Shown here: piece after piece, positions 49,624-58,486 of the stretch
How positions within the stretch are numbered: position 1 is the first letter of the stretch
How the letters are laid out: every line of letters begins with the position of its first letter
Source of the DNA: Prolixibacter bellariivorans ATCC BAA-1284
Lineage (GTDB): Bacteria; Bacteroidota; Bacteroidia; Bacteroidales; Prolixibacteraceae
Length of the DNA: 64,000 nucleotides
Direction: 5' to 3'
Assembly (NCBI RefSeq): GCF_000621705.1
Contig: NZ_JHXO01000005.1
Location: 310,001 to 374,000 of the forward strand
The notes under the pieces: generated by a model
Seen by the model: only the letters and a program-made list of their open reading frames with translations
Database searches by the model: none
Told to the model about the DNA's origin: nothing
Program-made: the position numbers and the translations under genes

Positions 49624-51618
49624 TCAATTACAATATTGTTTAATAATACTGTAGGCTTCATCAATTCCGAGTTCGCCTGCCTTACTCAAATCTAGCGCTC
49701 CTCCATCGATATCGTTCAGGTAAATTCGGGTTAAGCCCCGGTTAAAATAAGCTTCCGCAAAGTCGGGTTCCAGTTCAATGGCTTTTGAATAATCATCCAA
49801 CGCACCGTAATAATCCCGTTCTTTCACCTTGGTATTGCCCATGTTGAACCACGCAAAAATGAATTTCGGATTCATGTAAATAACCGTTTGGTAATCCTTG
49901 ATTACCTTTTCATAGTCGAGTATCTGTGCGTGTGTTTTCTGCTTATCGTCCTGACCGGACTTTTTACTGCCGATGTTAATGGTTTCTGGTTCGGGCAACG
50001 TGTTCAGCGACTGGATGTAATCAGTCATTAGCAAGCGGGCTGTCGCTCTTCCGAAGTATGCCAGTAAGTTGTGCGAATTAAGTGAAATGACCTGGTCATA
50101 GTCCTGAATCGACTCGTTGAACTTATTATCGAGGGCATAATAAATCGCGCGGTTCAGGTAAGCTCGTTCGTCTTTTGGATCGGTTTTTAAGATGGCCGTT
50201 TCTACAGCAATCCGGTCGCGGTATTGCTGCATCCGCCAGTTATTATCTCTCGCCGGTTTATTGGTGATGACCAGGAACGGATCATTGTGATTTTTCTGGT
50301 TCAACGCGTCGATGATCATGCTGTAATATTGCAACTTGTCGTAATCAACTGAATCTTTGTGGAACATGGAAATGGAGAAGTCAGGTTCCAATTTGATGAT
50401 GACATTCCGGTTCTGCACTCGGCCATCGGTTACTTCGGTCTCTTTCACCTGTCCTTCATCATCCACTACGATAAGACGGCGACGGCGTTTCCGGGTATAA
50501 GGGCCGGACGTTTTCGATTTGTTATTGGTCGAGTCGGCTGCGGCAATAGCATTCCCGGCTTGTGCCGAAGTTTTCGTAACCGTTGAATCAGCTTTTGCAG
50601 TTGACTGTTGATTTTGAGCAGTTCCGGCCTTTTGGCCTTTTTGTTGACTTCCTTTTTGCGAGGAGGAGGTGCCGGCCGAAGCATAATATTGCTGTTGCTG
50701 ACGACGCTGTTCCTCCTGGTATCTCTTTTCTTGTTCAGCAAAACGCGGATCAAGCTGTTTCGCCATTTCGTAATCCTGTTTGGCTCCCGGTCTTCCAAGT
50801 GTTTCCCGGGCAATTCCGCGGTTTAGCCATGCTACAGCGATATTCGGATTTAGCTTGATGGCCATGTCGTAATCAATAATTGCTCCTTCGGCGTCGCCCA
50901 GCTTGTGTTTGACGATTCCCCGATTGACAAATGCCTGGGCCATTTTTGAATCGAGCCGGATACAGATGTCGTAATCTTTCAGTGCACCGGCATAGTCTTC
51001 CTTCTCGAATTTCGCAATACCACGCATCAGGTAGGCGCTGGCAAAGTGCGGACGCAGGTGTATGGCTTTGTTACAATCGGCAATTGCACCGTTCAGATCA
51101 TCTTTCATCTGTTTTGCCGAGCTCCGGTTCAGGTATGCGTTGGCCATGGTCGGATCGAGCTCAATGGCTTTTGTGTAATCTGCTATTCCCGAATCAATGC
51201 TGTCCATCGTCACCTTGGCAATTCCGCGGTTATTGTATATGGCTGCATTATCATTATCGAGCTGAATGGCTTTATCGTAATCGGCAACGGCGGCTTTCAA
51301 ATCGCCCAGTTCATGATTGGCCATGCCGCGTTCCATGTATGCTTCCGGATAGAAAGGCTTAATGGAAATGGCTTTGTCCAAATCTTCTTTGGCTCCACGA
51401 AAATCTTCGAGGTAATACTTGGCAACAGCCCGGTAGAAATAGGGTTCCGGAAGGTAGGGCTTCAGCTTAATAACAATATTGAAATTTTCGATAGCGCCTA
51501 CGTAATTACCAAAATAGATTCGACTCTTGCCGACATAAAAATAGTGGTCGGTGTTGAGCTGGGCCATGGCCGGCAACACGCTCATAACAAGAAATAATAA
51601 TGAAATCAGTCTTTTCAT
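49624..51618 (-). CDS. Large TPR-repeat periplasmic or surface protein
   Basis: 664 residues from the ATG at 51618 (MKRLISLLFLVMSVLPAMAQ, signal peptide; the earlier TTG start is unlikely). Eight N-terminal TPR units of 34 residues (for example YFYVGKSRIYFGNYVGAIEN, YLNRSSAKQMKDDLNGAIAD, FVNRGIVKHKLGDAEGAIID), then a low-complexity Gln/Ser/Lys-rich linker (about 300-370) holding RKRRRR, and another TPR block at the C-terminus (AYLNRAIYYALDNKFNESIQ, FAWFNMGNTKVKERDYYGA, EAYFNRGLTRIYLNDIDGG). Probably a scaffold for protein contacts; no enzyme motif. Confidence 0.85.
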   Translation of the reverse strand: MKRLISLLFLVMSVLPAMAQLNTDHYFYVGKSRIYFGNYVGAIENFNIVIKLKPYLPEPYFYRAVAKYYLEDFRGAKEDLDKAISIKPFYPEAYMERGMANHELGDLKAAVADYDKAIQLDNDNAAIYNNRGIAKVTMDSIDSGIADYTKAIELDPTMANAYLNRSSAKQMKDDLNGAIADCNKAIHLRPHFASAYLMRGIAKFEKEDYAGALKDYDICIRLDSKMAQAFVNRGIVKHKLGDAEGAIIDYDMAIKLNPNIAVAWLNRGIARETLGRPGAKQDYEMAKQLDPRFAEQEKRYQEEQRRQQQQYYASAGTSSSQKGSQQKGQKAGTAQNQQSTAKADSTVTKTSAQAGNAIAAADSTNNKSKTSGPYTRKRRRRLIVVDDEGQVKETEVTDGRVQNRNVIIKLEPDFSISMFHKDSVDYDKLQYYSMIIDALNQKNHNDPFLVITNKPARDNNWRMQQYRDRIAVETAILKTDPKDERAYLNRAIYYALDNKFNESIQDYDQVISLNSHNLLAYFGRATARLLMTDYIQSLNTLPEPETINIGSKKSGQDDKQKTHAQILDYEKVIKDYQTVIYMNPKFIFAWFNMGNTKVKERDYYGALDDYSKAIELEPDFAEAYFNRGLTRIYLNDIDGGALDLSKAGELGIDEAYSIIKQYCN

Positions 51619-51717
51619 CGGCAAGATTCCGGGATTATGTGATGAACAAAAATAACATTTTATAGGTGTTTCGTACCTGATGGTTTTTTAATTTTACCCT
51701 GCAACAAAAAATAAGCC

Positions 51718-52284
51718 ATGATGCAACGATGTTCCTGGAGTACCAACGAAGATATTTATATTCGTTACCACGATGAAGAATGGGGCGTTCCTGTTCACGA
51801 TGACCGGAAACTGTTTGAATTCCTGATTTTGGAAGGCGCACAGGCCGGCTTAAGTTGGATAACTATCCTGAAACGTCGTGAAGCCTACCGGGATGCGTTC
51901 GACCAGTTCGACCCGGAAAAAGTAGCTCGTTACGACGAAGCCAAAATCGGGGAACTGATGCAGCGGTCCGATTTAATACGGAACAAATTGAAAATTCGCT
52001 CGGCAGTTACCAATGCACAAGCTTTTCTGAAAGTGCAGGAGGAATTCGGCTCGTTCGATCAATATATCTGGAGCTTTGTTGACGGAAAACCGATTCAGAA
52101 CAAATGGGAAAAACTAAGTGAAATTCCTGCCCAAACTCCGCTATCGTTAAAAATTTCCAAGGATTTGAAAAAACGTGGATTTAAATTTGTGGGGCCCACC
52201 ATCGTTTATGCGCATATGCAAGCCACCGGCATGGTGAATGATCACCTGGTGGATTGTTTCCGGCACAACGAAGTCTCAGAATAG
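51718..52284 (+). CDS. tag: DNA-3-methyladenine glycosylase I
   Basis: 188 residues. It removes 3-methyladenine from DNA. Zinc-binding residues of the Tag family are present: MQRCSWS (Cys), YHDEEWGVPVHD (His), and the C-terminal HLVDCFRH (His and Cys). Core block RKLFEFLILEGAQAGLSWITIL, and GPTIVYAHMQATGMVNDH. Converges with the unknown gene at 52290. Confidence 0.95.
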   Translation: MMQRCSWSTNEDIYIRYHDEEWGVPVHDDRKLFEFLILEGAQAGLSWITILKRREAYRDAFDQFDPEKVARYDEAKIGELMQRSDLIRNKLKIRSAVTNAQAFLKVQEEFGSFDQYIWSFVDGKPIQNKWEKLSEIPAQTPLSLKISKDLKKRGFKFVGPTIVYAHMQATGMVNDHLVDCFRHNEVSE

Positions 52285-52289
52285 TCCGT

Positions 52290-52844
52290 TCATAAATACC
52301 GTTTTTTCAGAAAGTTGGCCCGCGAAGAGTCAAGTAACCGGTAGTGCGGATGATAAAGTGTTTCGTACTGCCTGCTGTGATGACCAACATAATTTCCTTT
52401 TTGCAGTTGCTCTTCTATCGCTTTTTCATCTTCGGCAAAACCGGTCAATGCCGGTGTTATTTCCCGTATGACTTCAAGAATATTGTCCCACTCAGCTCTC
52501 CACTCACTAATCTCAGGTGGATTGACCGACTGGGCACTTTCCAGAAAAAGCGGAAAGAATATCTCTATCGGTATAATGTCTTCTTTTAGCAATCTAAGGT
52601 TTATCCTGAAAAATTGTTGGTGGTAACCCAATGGAAGTAAATCGGGAACATCGAAATGTTCCGCCTCTTTGACTTCCTTTTCCATGTAGTTGTAAGCCCG
52701 ATCGACATCCTCTACCAAATGTCCGGGGCCATACCGGTCCTGAAAGAAGTTTTTGTATAAATCTGTTAGCCGAGCTTCCGGATGCCAGCGAAGCTCAAGT
52801 TTTAATGCGTCAATGATTTTATTTTTCCTGATAATGGGATTCAT
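52290..52844 (-). CDS. Conserved hypothetical protein
   Basis: 184 residues, cytoplasmic. Pattern IDALKLELRWHPEARLTDLYKNFFQDRYGPGHLVED, then YMEKEVKEAEHFDVPDLLPLGYHQQFFRINL, and HSRQYETLYHPHYRLL at the end. His, Tyr and acidic residues are clustered (GPGH, HSRQYETLYHPHYR), which looks conserved and possibly catalytic or metal binding, but I do not recognise the family. The end meets tag (6-base gap). Confidence 0.7.
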   Translation of the reverse strand: MNPIIRKNKIIDALKLELRWHPEARLTDLYKNFFQDRYGPGHLVEDVDRAYNYMEKEVKEAEHFDVPDLLPLGYHQQFFRINLRLLKEDIIPIEIFFPLFLESAQSVNPPEISEWRAEWDNILEVIREITPALTGFAEDEKAIEEQLQKGNYVGHHSRQYETLYHPHYRLLDSSRANFLKKRYL

Positions 52845-52991
52845 TTTATCTGTTTGCTTTTCTGTCTTCGTTGCGAATTCTACTAACCATTAAAATAAGA
52901 AAATGTTATGTATTCCCTTAATTTACTAAGGTTTTTTATTGTTTTTTCCAATTTTACAACTTTTGATTTGCGGCTAAAAAGGAGCCTTTTC

Positions 52992-53756
52992 TTACCGGCT
53001 TAGGGGGAGTAGTTCTTCCTTCACCCATCGAAAGTTGGGGGCTTCGTTCAATAGTTGTTTGAATAGTCTATTTGCCTCTCCTTTACGATCTTCATCCATG
53101 TAAGTTTTTCCGAGCCAGGCTCCTGTGTAATAATAGAACCATGTTTGTTTTGCGTCCGGTTCGGCATTCATCAGTTTCCAGGCTTTTTCATATTGCTGAA
53201 TGGCTGTTTTCCGGCTGCCTCCGAAGATGGCCGGACGAAAGAAGTAACTGTTTCCCTCTTCAAACCAAACGCGGGGTTCCTGTGCATTTAACTTTTTCGC
53301 CAGCTCAATATTGTCCTGACTTTTAGGCCCCAGCCAGGGAGCCTTCCAGGGTTTTAAACCTATTTGATAGCCGATTAGTGCCGCTTTGATGGTATATAGT
53401 TTGGCTGAATCGGGATAACGGTTGATACCTTCATCCAGGATTGCCATTGTTTGGTCGATACGTTGTTGTGCCTCTTTTTTACGTTTTTCCGAAAGGAGAT
53501 AACCAATGTACCCGTATTGTGCCTCACAGAGGGTAAATATCCGGTCGAAATCATTGTGCTGTTTTTGCCGGTAAAGTTGTTCAATCAATGCCGGCCAACG
53601 AACCATCTGACTTCGAAGGTAGCTGGTTTTTAACTGATGTTGGATGGAATCAAGCTTTGTTTTTCCCGGTTGCTCTTCTTGCGGAAAAGCATTGGACAGA
53701 CCGGCGACCAGTAGGAAAAATATTATTAGCCAAAAGGTACTTCCCGCTCTTTCCAT
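52992..53756 (-). CDS. Periplasmic TPR-like protein at the end of the carotenoid operon
   Basis: 254 residues from the ATG at 53756 (MERAGSTFWLIIFFLLVAGLSNA, signal peptide); the open frame continues upstream but overlaps the GT2 gene. TPR-like helical repeats: FDRIFTLCEAQYGYIGYLLSEKRKKEAQQR, IDQTMAILDEGINRYPDSAKLY, WYYYTGAWLGKTYMDEDRKGEANRLFKQL. No enzyme motif. Its start overlaps the GT2 end by 31 bases, so it belongs to the same transcript; a role in carotenoid handling is only suggested by position. Confidence 0.75.
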   Translation of the reverse strand: MERAGSTFWLIIFFLLVAGLSNAFPQEEQPGKTKLDSIQHQLKTSYLRSQMVRWPALIEQLYRQKQHNDFDRIFTLCEAQYGYIGYLLSEKRKKEAQQRIDQTMAILDEGINRYPDSAKLYTIKAALIGYQIGLKPWKAPWLGPKSQDNIELAKKLNAQEPRVWFEEGNSYFFRPAIFGGSRKTAIQQYEKAWKLMNAEPDAKQTWFYYYTGAWLGKTYMDEDRKGEANRLFKQLLNEAPNFRWVKEELLPLSR

Positions 53757-54826
53757 CTTACGGTTTTTTTGCGTTTGCCCAATAAGTTCCGTACCAATAT
53801 GTGTGTTAATGCTGCCATTTGCAACGGATGATAATACAGATTGGTCCAAACTGGTTGCCTGCTGTGTAAGGAGATGATTATTCGTAATAAAATAGCCTGA
53901 CAGATTAATACCAGCGTTGTTGCGACGGGGAGCAGTAGTAGGCCAATTAAGATTCCCGGTATGGTAAGTAGCCAAAAGAGGATCATTATTGCTGAATAGC
54001 CTCCAAAATACTGGTGGATATTTCGGGAAAACCCTTCCACTGCTTCCCGGTAGGAGGAGTACATACGACAGGAAACAGCGCCGAAGTTCGCCAGTACTTC
54101 TACCCGAAATCCTGCCTTTTTCATTTTTCGCATGAGCAGGATATCCTCCACATTCTCGTGCTTCACCTGTTGGTGCCATTGATTTTCACTGTAGTTTTTT
54201 GCCTCGAAAAGCATAAACTGACCATTGGCTGCAGCCAGAGACGACTGTTTCAATAATCTGACCAACGGTAAGGGGAGGAGACTGATCAAAATCCAGTTCA
54301 TTAATGGGACAGTGGATTTTTCACCCGTTGAATACATGATTTGCCGCGGAAACAGCGATAGGAGAGAGAGATTTTTATGGATTACCCGGTTGATAATCGG
54401 TGACAGAAATCCGGATTGAACATGTACATCTGCATCGAGAAAGAGCAGGTAGTCACCTTTTGCCTTTTGGGCAAGTTGGTGGCAGGCGAAATTCTTCCCT
54501 AACCAACCGGTGGGAAGCTTTTCGCTGGTGAACCACTGAAAATTTTTCTCTGTTTGAACGAATTTTTCAAGGATCTCCGGGGTATTGTCCGTGGAGTGAT
54601 CGTTGCAGACAATGACTTCGTAGTCCCGATAGTTCAGCTTTATGAGCGATTTGAGCAAAGCCGGTAAATTATGTTCTTCGTTGCGTGCCGGAATAAGAAT
54701 AGAAATCATTGGTTTTTTCCCCGTAAGGGAAGCTGCTAAGTTCCGGGGGCGGGTGAGAACATTCACCACAGCAATGAAAAGTCGTAGACTCAAAAACATG
54801 AATGATATGACTGCCAGGATGTGCAT
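53726..54826 (-). CDS. Family 2 glycosyltransferase, CruC/CrtQ-like
   Basis: 366 residues from the ATG at 54826 (MHILAVISFMFLSLRLFIAVVNVL); a start at 54856 is also possible but overlaps the upstream stop. One N-terminal membrane helix, then GT2 domain (ISILIPARNEEHNLPALLKSL, LFLDADVHVQSGFLSP as DxD, QQVKHENVEDILLMRKMKKAGFR as the ED region), and three C-terminal membrane helices. Membrane GT2 enzymes of this type glycosylate carotenoid hydroxyls (CrtQ of staphyloxanthin, CruC of chlorobactene). Together with the adjacent acyltransferase it is expected to make an acylated carotenoid glycoside. Confidence 0.8.
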   Translation of the reverse strand: MHILAVISFMFLSLRLFIAVVNVLTRPRNLAASLTGKKPMISILIPARNEEHNLPALLKSLIKLNYRDYEVIVCNDHSTDNTPEILEKFVQTEKNFQWFTSEKLPTGWLGKNFACHQLAQKAKGDYLLFLDADVHVQSGFLSPIINRVIHKNLSLLSLFPRQIMYSTGEKSTVPLMNWILISLLPLPLVRLLKQSSLAAANGQFMLFEAKNYSENQWHQQVKHENVEDILLMRKMKKAGFRVEVLANFGAVSCRMYSSYREAVEGFSRNIHQYFGGYSAIMILFWLLTIPGILIGLLLLPVATTLVLICQAILLRIIISLHSRQPVWTNLYYHPLQMAALTHILVRNLLGKRKKTVRWKEREVPFG

Positions 54827-54828
54827 GC

Positions 54829-55446
54829 CTATTGTTCCGTTTGCTGCTTGATACATTCCCGGTAAAAATGATTGAAATCATTCTCAATGTCAGGATAGGA
54901 GGAACTTCCGGAAAGTCCCTTGTCCTGAAAGTAGAGATAGAGGCCCGGTCGGCGGTTGGAAAAATAATCAACCAATGCTACATAATAAACTATGCGAAAA
55001 TTGAGGTTGCTACGGTTGGTTAGGTATCTTATTCCCTTTTCGAAAGAAAAAGAGTGGTTGTATAACGATTGAATTCTTCCCTGTGGGTAAATCACCACCA
55101 GATTATTGGGGGTTTGTAGTATTTCGGCCGTATAATTCATTGTTTCCAGGATGCTGCGATTTCCCTTATTGATGGAGTAGGCTCCGGCATTATTTAAGAA
55201 CATCCTCTGTGAAAGTTCCTTTTCCAGCATCATGACATGGAATTGCTTTTTCCAGAACTTGCGGTTAATGCGATAAGCAATAAATCCATCCCACCACGAA
55301 AAATGATTGCCGATTAAAAGAATCGGTTCATCCGAAACCGGAGGTTGATTCACGAATGTAATCTTGCTAAAGTCCCAATGAAGGATGATGGGAACATACG
55401 TGTTGAAGAAATGGGTATGCCAAAAGAGGTGTCTCGCTTTTATCAT
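54829..55446 (-). CDS. PlsC-type acyltransferase, CruD/CrtO-like
   Basis: 205 residues from the ATG at 55446 (MIKARHLFWHTHFFNTYVP); the open frame upstream (to 55785) is the out-of-frame shadow of crtW. The 1-acylglycerol-3-phosphate acyltransferase block NHFSWWDGF (HxxxxD), then VVIYPQGRIQS (the E/G block) are present. Small size and place beside the GT2 suggest transfer of an acyl chain to the carotenoid glycoside, as CruD does in green sulfur bacteria. The start overlaps the crtW stop by 4 bases. Confidence 0.78.
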   Translation of the reverse strand: MIKARHLFWHTHFFNTYVPIILHWDFSKITFVNQPPVSDEPILLIGNHFSWWDGFIAYRINRKFWKKQFHVMMLEKELSQRMFLNNAGAYSINKGNRSILETMNYTAEILQTPNNLVVIYPQGRIQSLYNHSFSFEKGIRYLTNRSNLNFRIVYYVALVDYFSNRRPGLYLYFQDKGLSGSSSYPDIENDFNHFYRECIKQQTEQ

Positions 55447-56123
55447 GTTTGTTTCTCTTTTGTTTGGTAGAGTCTCCACCAGGGAATGCGCGGAAACAGG
55501 TGATGTTCGTGGTGATATCCGAAAAAGTAGCAGGTGAGCATTGCTTTCAGATGGTTGCGTTTTTGTGTGCGTGTACGGTGAACATCCATGTCCGGGGTGT
55601 GTGGTTTCCGGTGAGGAACATAGGTGCCGAAGTAAAAAAGTTGAAGCGTACCCAAAAAAGCCGGAACTACCCAGAAGGCGAAAATGGCCGGTTGAGGGAA
55701 GGCAAGTGTCAACAGGTTGAAAACAACTGCCATGATTAATAGCTGGTACCAGGTGACATAATTTTTCATGAAGCCAAACCACCAAAGCCAGAAATTCTGG
55801 TGCCGCTCATTGAAATCAGGGTCTTTTCCCGTACCCGGAAACTGGTGATGAAGCATGTGCTTGCGGCGGAGCCGCGGAAACCACATGCCGGCAAACAAAA
55901 ACGCTGCGGTTCTGCCCAACGCATTATTTATTTTCCGGTTAACGGAAATCGTACCGTGCATAGCGTCGTGAGCAGTGATAAAAAGCCCGGTATAGAGGTA
56001 TCCCTGCACCAGCATATGAAACCACATCCACGGATTTGCCATGGAGGTCTGAACATATAACAGAGAATAAAGAAGATGAGCAGTCCAGAAAAAGATGATA
56101 ATGAACGCCATTAGAATTCCCAT
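55443..56123 (-). CDS. crtW: Beta-carotene ketolase (CrtW-like, fatty acid hydroxylase superfamily)
   Basis: 226 residues. The histidine motifs of CrtW are all present: FITAHDAMHGT (about 48), KHMLHHQFPGTGKDPDF (about 88), FGTYVPHRKPHTPD (about 167) and FGYHHEHHLFPRIPW (about 200). Four membrane helices. It introduces the 4-keto group into a beta-ring. The stop overlaps the downstream acyltransferase start by 4 bases. Confidence 0.88.
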   Translation of the reverse strand: MGILMAFIIIFFWTAHLLYSLLYVQTSMANPWMWFHMLVQGYLYTGLFITAHDAMHGTISVNRKINNALGRTAAFLFAGMWFPRLRRKHMLHHQFPGTGKDPDFNERHQNFWLWWFGFMKNYVTWYQLLIMAVVFNLLTLAFPQPAIFAFWVVPAFLGTLQLFYFGTYVPHRKPHTPDMDVHRTRTQKRNHLKAMLTCYFFGYHHEHHLFPRIPWWRLYQTKEKQT

Positions 56124-56125
56124 TG

Positions 56126-56779
56126 CTACAATAAGATTCCCAGAATAAGAAAAAAGACCAGCTGAATCGCCATTAGTGGCAGAGCCATGTGGTTCTTCGT
56201 TTTCAAACGAAACAGGTGGAACAGGTCGAGCATCACAATCGATGTGATAAACCAGGCCAGATAGTTCTGGAACGGAACTTCACCATTACTCCAGTTCCAC
56301 ATACCGGTTTTAACGGCAGCCGGTTCCAGTAATAAATCAAATACGACCAGTACTACTGCGCCAATGAGTGCTTTCAGCCAAAGTGGAAATGAAAATGGCT
56401 CGAGAATGGTGTAAACAGAGTAGATTTGTATAAGCCATAAAATCCCAATGATAAGTGGCGTCTCAAAAAGCTTGGGACCCAGTGTGCTGCCGTATTCATA
56501 AACTCCGAAGACGTGTCCTGTTTTTACGCCCAACACTTCTACCAGAAATCCAATGGCAAAAACCAAGAACGATGCGACGTATAATCCGGAAGTTGGATTT
56601 TCCTCGAAAAGGTAAAGTAAGATGACGGTTCCAAGCAAAAAGATGGGGGTAATAGCCTGGAAAAAAGGACGTGAATCGGGGAAAATCAACCCGATAAGGC
56701 CAACGGCATAAAACAACATCAATATTCTGCGTAAGGTAACCTGTGAAACGTTTTGTAATGATTTTCGAAGGTTTTTCAT
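56126..56779 (-). CDS. cruF: Carotenoid 1,2-hydratase (CruF-like)
   Basis: 217 residues from the ATG at 56779 (MKNLRKSLQNVSQVTLRR); the frame to 56833 is longer but overlaps crtD. Seven hydrophobic helices; conserved ASFLVFAIGFLVEVLGVKTGHVFGVYEYGSTLGPKLFETPLIIGILW and VVFDLLLEPAAVKTGMWNW match the DUF422/CruF family, which hydrates the psi-end of monocyclic carotenes at C1'. Two bases after it follows crtW; five bases before it ends crtD. No hydratase CrtC is present. Confidence 0.85.
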   Translation of the reverse strand: MKNLRKSLQNVSQVTLRRILMLFYAVGLIGLIFPDSRPFFQAITPIFLLGTVILLYLFEENPTSGLYVASFLVFAIGFLVEVLGVKTGHVFGVYEYGSTLGPKLFETPLIIGILWLIQIYSVYTILEPFSFPLWLKALIGAVVLVVFDLLLEPAAVKTGMWNWSNGEVPFQNYLAWFITSIVMLDLFHLFRLKTKNHMALPLMAIQLVFFLILGILL

Positions 56780-56784
56780 GGTCG

Positions 56785-58245
56785 TTATTCTTTGGGTATC
56801 ATGTCGGACACAATTTTTGCCGAAGCCAGGCAAAGAGGAATGCCACCGCCCGGATGCACACTTCCTCCGGTAAAATACAATCCTTTCAGTTGTTTGCTGA
56901 AATTTGGATGCCGCATGAAAGCGGAGAAAATATTGTTGGAGCTGGAGCCATATAAAGCTCCGGCTTCAGAGCTGGTACGGTGCTCGATATCTCTGGGAGT
57001 TAAACGTTTTTCTACTACAATATGTTTTTCTATCTGCATGTCAAGTTGAGACTCCAGTTTGGCAATAATATGCCGGCGGGTCCGCTCTACGAGGTTGTCC
57101 CAGTTTTGTCCGTTGTCAGCCGGGGCATTCACCATAACAAACCAGTTTTCCTTTCCGGGAGGTGCATCGTTTGCTTCCATTTTACTGCTGATGTATAAAT
57201 AAATGGTCGGGTCGTCGCTGATGGCTGATTGCGAAAATAACATCCTGAACTCTTCCATGTAGTTGGTACTGAATAAAATATTGTGCAAGCCTGTTTCTTT
57301 GCTGTTGGTATTCATTCCCCAAAAGAAAATCAATGCCGAGGAAGACAACTCCGGTTGTTCTCTTCGCCGAACTTCTTGATTCAGGAACTGCCTTTTGAAA
57401 TGGTGGATATCCACATCGCTGATAACGATATCAGCTGGTACATGCATGTTACCTGCTTCGACGCCGGTAACTTTACCGTCGGCGGTTGTCAGCGAATTGA
57501 CCCGGGTATTGAACCGGAAAGTGACTCCGTGGCGTGCGGCCAGCCGATGCAATTCGCTGGCTATTTTGTACATCCCTCCGGAAGGAAAGAATGCTCCGGT
57601 ATTGTGTTCCAAATGGGAAATGATTTTTAGGGTGGCGGGAGCCCGGAAAGGGTCGGAGCCATTGTATGTTGCGTATCGGTCAAATATCTGTTGCACTTCC
57701 TTGGTTTGGAACGATTTCCGGTTAGCCTGGTGAAGAGAACGGAAGGGATCAAGTAATCCGGGACGCATCAATGTACCAAACGCTTTCCGGTTACGGAACG
57801 TTTTCATCCGGTGAAGAGAAGAGAACAGAAACAAATCTGCTGTAAAATGATACAGCCGTTTTGCTTTTTTCAGATAGCGGAGTGTATTCTCTTTGGGCTC
57901 TCCAAGCTTCGATTCCAGTTCGCTACTGAACTTTTCCGGTGATGTCCATGCATGAACTTTTTTCCCTTCAGGATAAAAATACCGGCACGATTCGTCCAGT
58001 TTTCTAATGGTCAGATAGTCTTCGGCTTTTTCACCTACCAGGGTAAAGAGTTCTTCCACCAGATGCGGTAAGGTTAGCAACGACGGACCTGTGTCGAAGC
58101 GGAAATCTTCGGTCCGGATTTCAGACATTTTTCCTCCGGGATAAGCTTCCTGCTCAATAACAGTGACTTCGTAATTCTTCGCTGCCATGCGGATAGCTGA
58201 TGCTAATCCTCCAATTCCTGCGCCAATGACGACTGCCTTTTTCAT
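56785..58245 (-). CDS. crtD: Carotenoid desaturase of the CrtD type
   Basis: 486 residues. FAD-binding GAGIGGLASAIRMAAKNYEV at the N-terminus, FRFDTGPSLLTLPHLVEELF (about 47), and the C-terminal YFTGGSVHPGGGIPLCLASAKIVSD carotenoid-oxidase signature. The DTGPSLLTLPHLV form and the neighbours CruF and CrtW point to a 1-hydroxycarotenoid 3,4-desaturase (CrtD) rather than to a second phytoene desaturase, which is encoded by crtI on the other strand. Substrate would be the 1'-hydroxylated psi-end. First gene of its arm, divergent from crtI. Confidence 0.82.
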   Translation of the reverse strand: MKKAVVIGAGIGGLASAIRMAAKNYEVTVIEQEAYPGGKMSEIRTEDFRFDTGPSLLTLPHLVEELFTLVGEKAEDYLTIRKLDESCRYFYPEGKKVHAWTSPEKFSSELESKLGEPKENTLRYLKKAKRLYHFTADLFLFSSLHRMKTFRNRKAFGTLMRPGLLDPFRSLHQANRKSFQTKEVQQIFDRYATYNGSDPFRAPATLKIISHLEHNTGAFFPSGGMYKIASELHRLAARHGVTFRFNTRVNSLTTADGKVTGVEAGNMHVPADIVISDVDIHHFKRQFLNQEVRRREQPELSSSALIFFWGMNTNSKETGLHNILFSTNYMEEFRMLFSQSAISDDPTIYLYISSKMEANDAPPGKENWFVMVNAPADNGQNWDNLVERTRRHIIAKLESQLDMQIEKHIVVEKRLTPRDIEHRTSSEAGALYGSSSNNIFSAFMRHPNFSKQLKGLYFTGGSVHPGGGIPLCLASAKIVSDMIPKE

Positions 58246-58382
58246 GCTAGTGTATGGATTGTCCTTGAATTTGTGTAAATTATAACTGATTCCTTCTACA
58301 GAGCCTTTGACTGAGTACCAATATTTCTATCTATAACAGTAAGAAGATCCTCAGTATTTTGAACAAGAGGAAAACTTATTTG

Positions 58383-58454
58383 TTTAATGATTTGCAAAAA
58401 TAGTTAAACGACTTGCTCGTTTCATATTATTTTGACAATTCAATTTAACGATTT
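58383..58454. promoter_or_regulatory. Repeated TTTAAYGATTT motif in the divergent carotenoid promoter region
   Basis: TTTAATGATTT at 58383-58393 and TTTAACGATTT at 58444-58454, 61 bases apart in the same orientation, and GTTAAACGA at 58403-58411 in between. Shared words in the intergenic gap between crtD and crtI suggest a shared regulator site. No regulator gene is visible. Confidence 0.35.
58395..58402 (-). promoter_or_regulatory. Possible -7 box for the crtD-cruF-crtW arm
   Basis: Minus-strand TATTTTTG fits TAnnTTTG. At 20-base spacing upstream lies TATG, one mismatch to TTTG. It would give a leader of about 140 bases. Confidence 0.35.
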
Positions 58455-58486
58455 ATACAAGAAGAATCTTTCTAATTTATTGACAA

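Noticed and set aside
53757-54179. Upstream extension of the TPR open frame
   Set aside because: It overlaps the GT2 gene out of frame, while the signal peptide starts at 53756.
55447-55785. N-terminal extension of the acyltransferase open frame
   Set aside because: It overlaps crtW in another frame; the NHFSWWD acyltransferase starts naturally at 55446.
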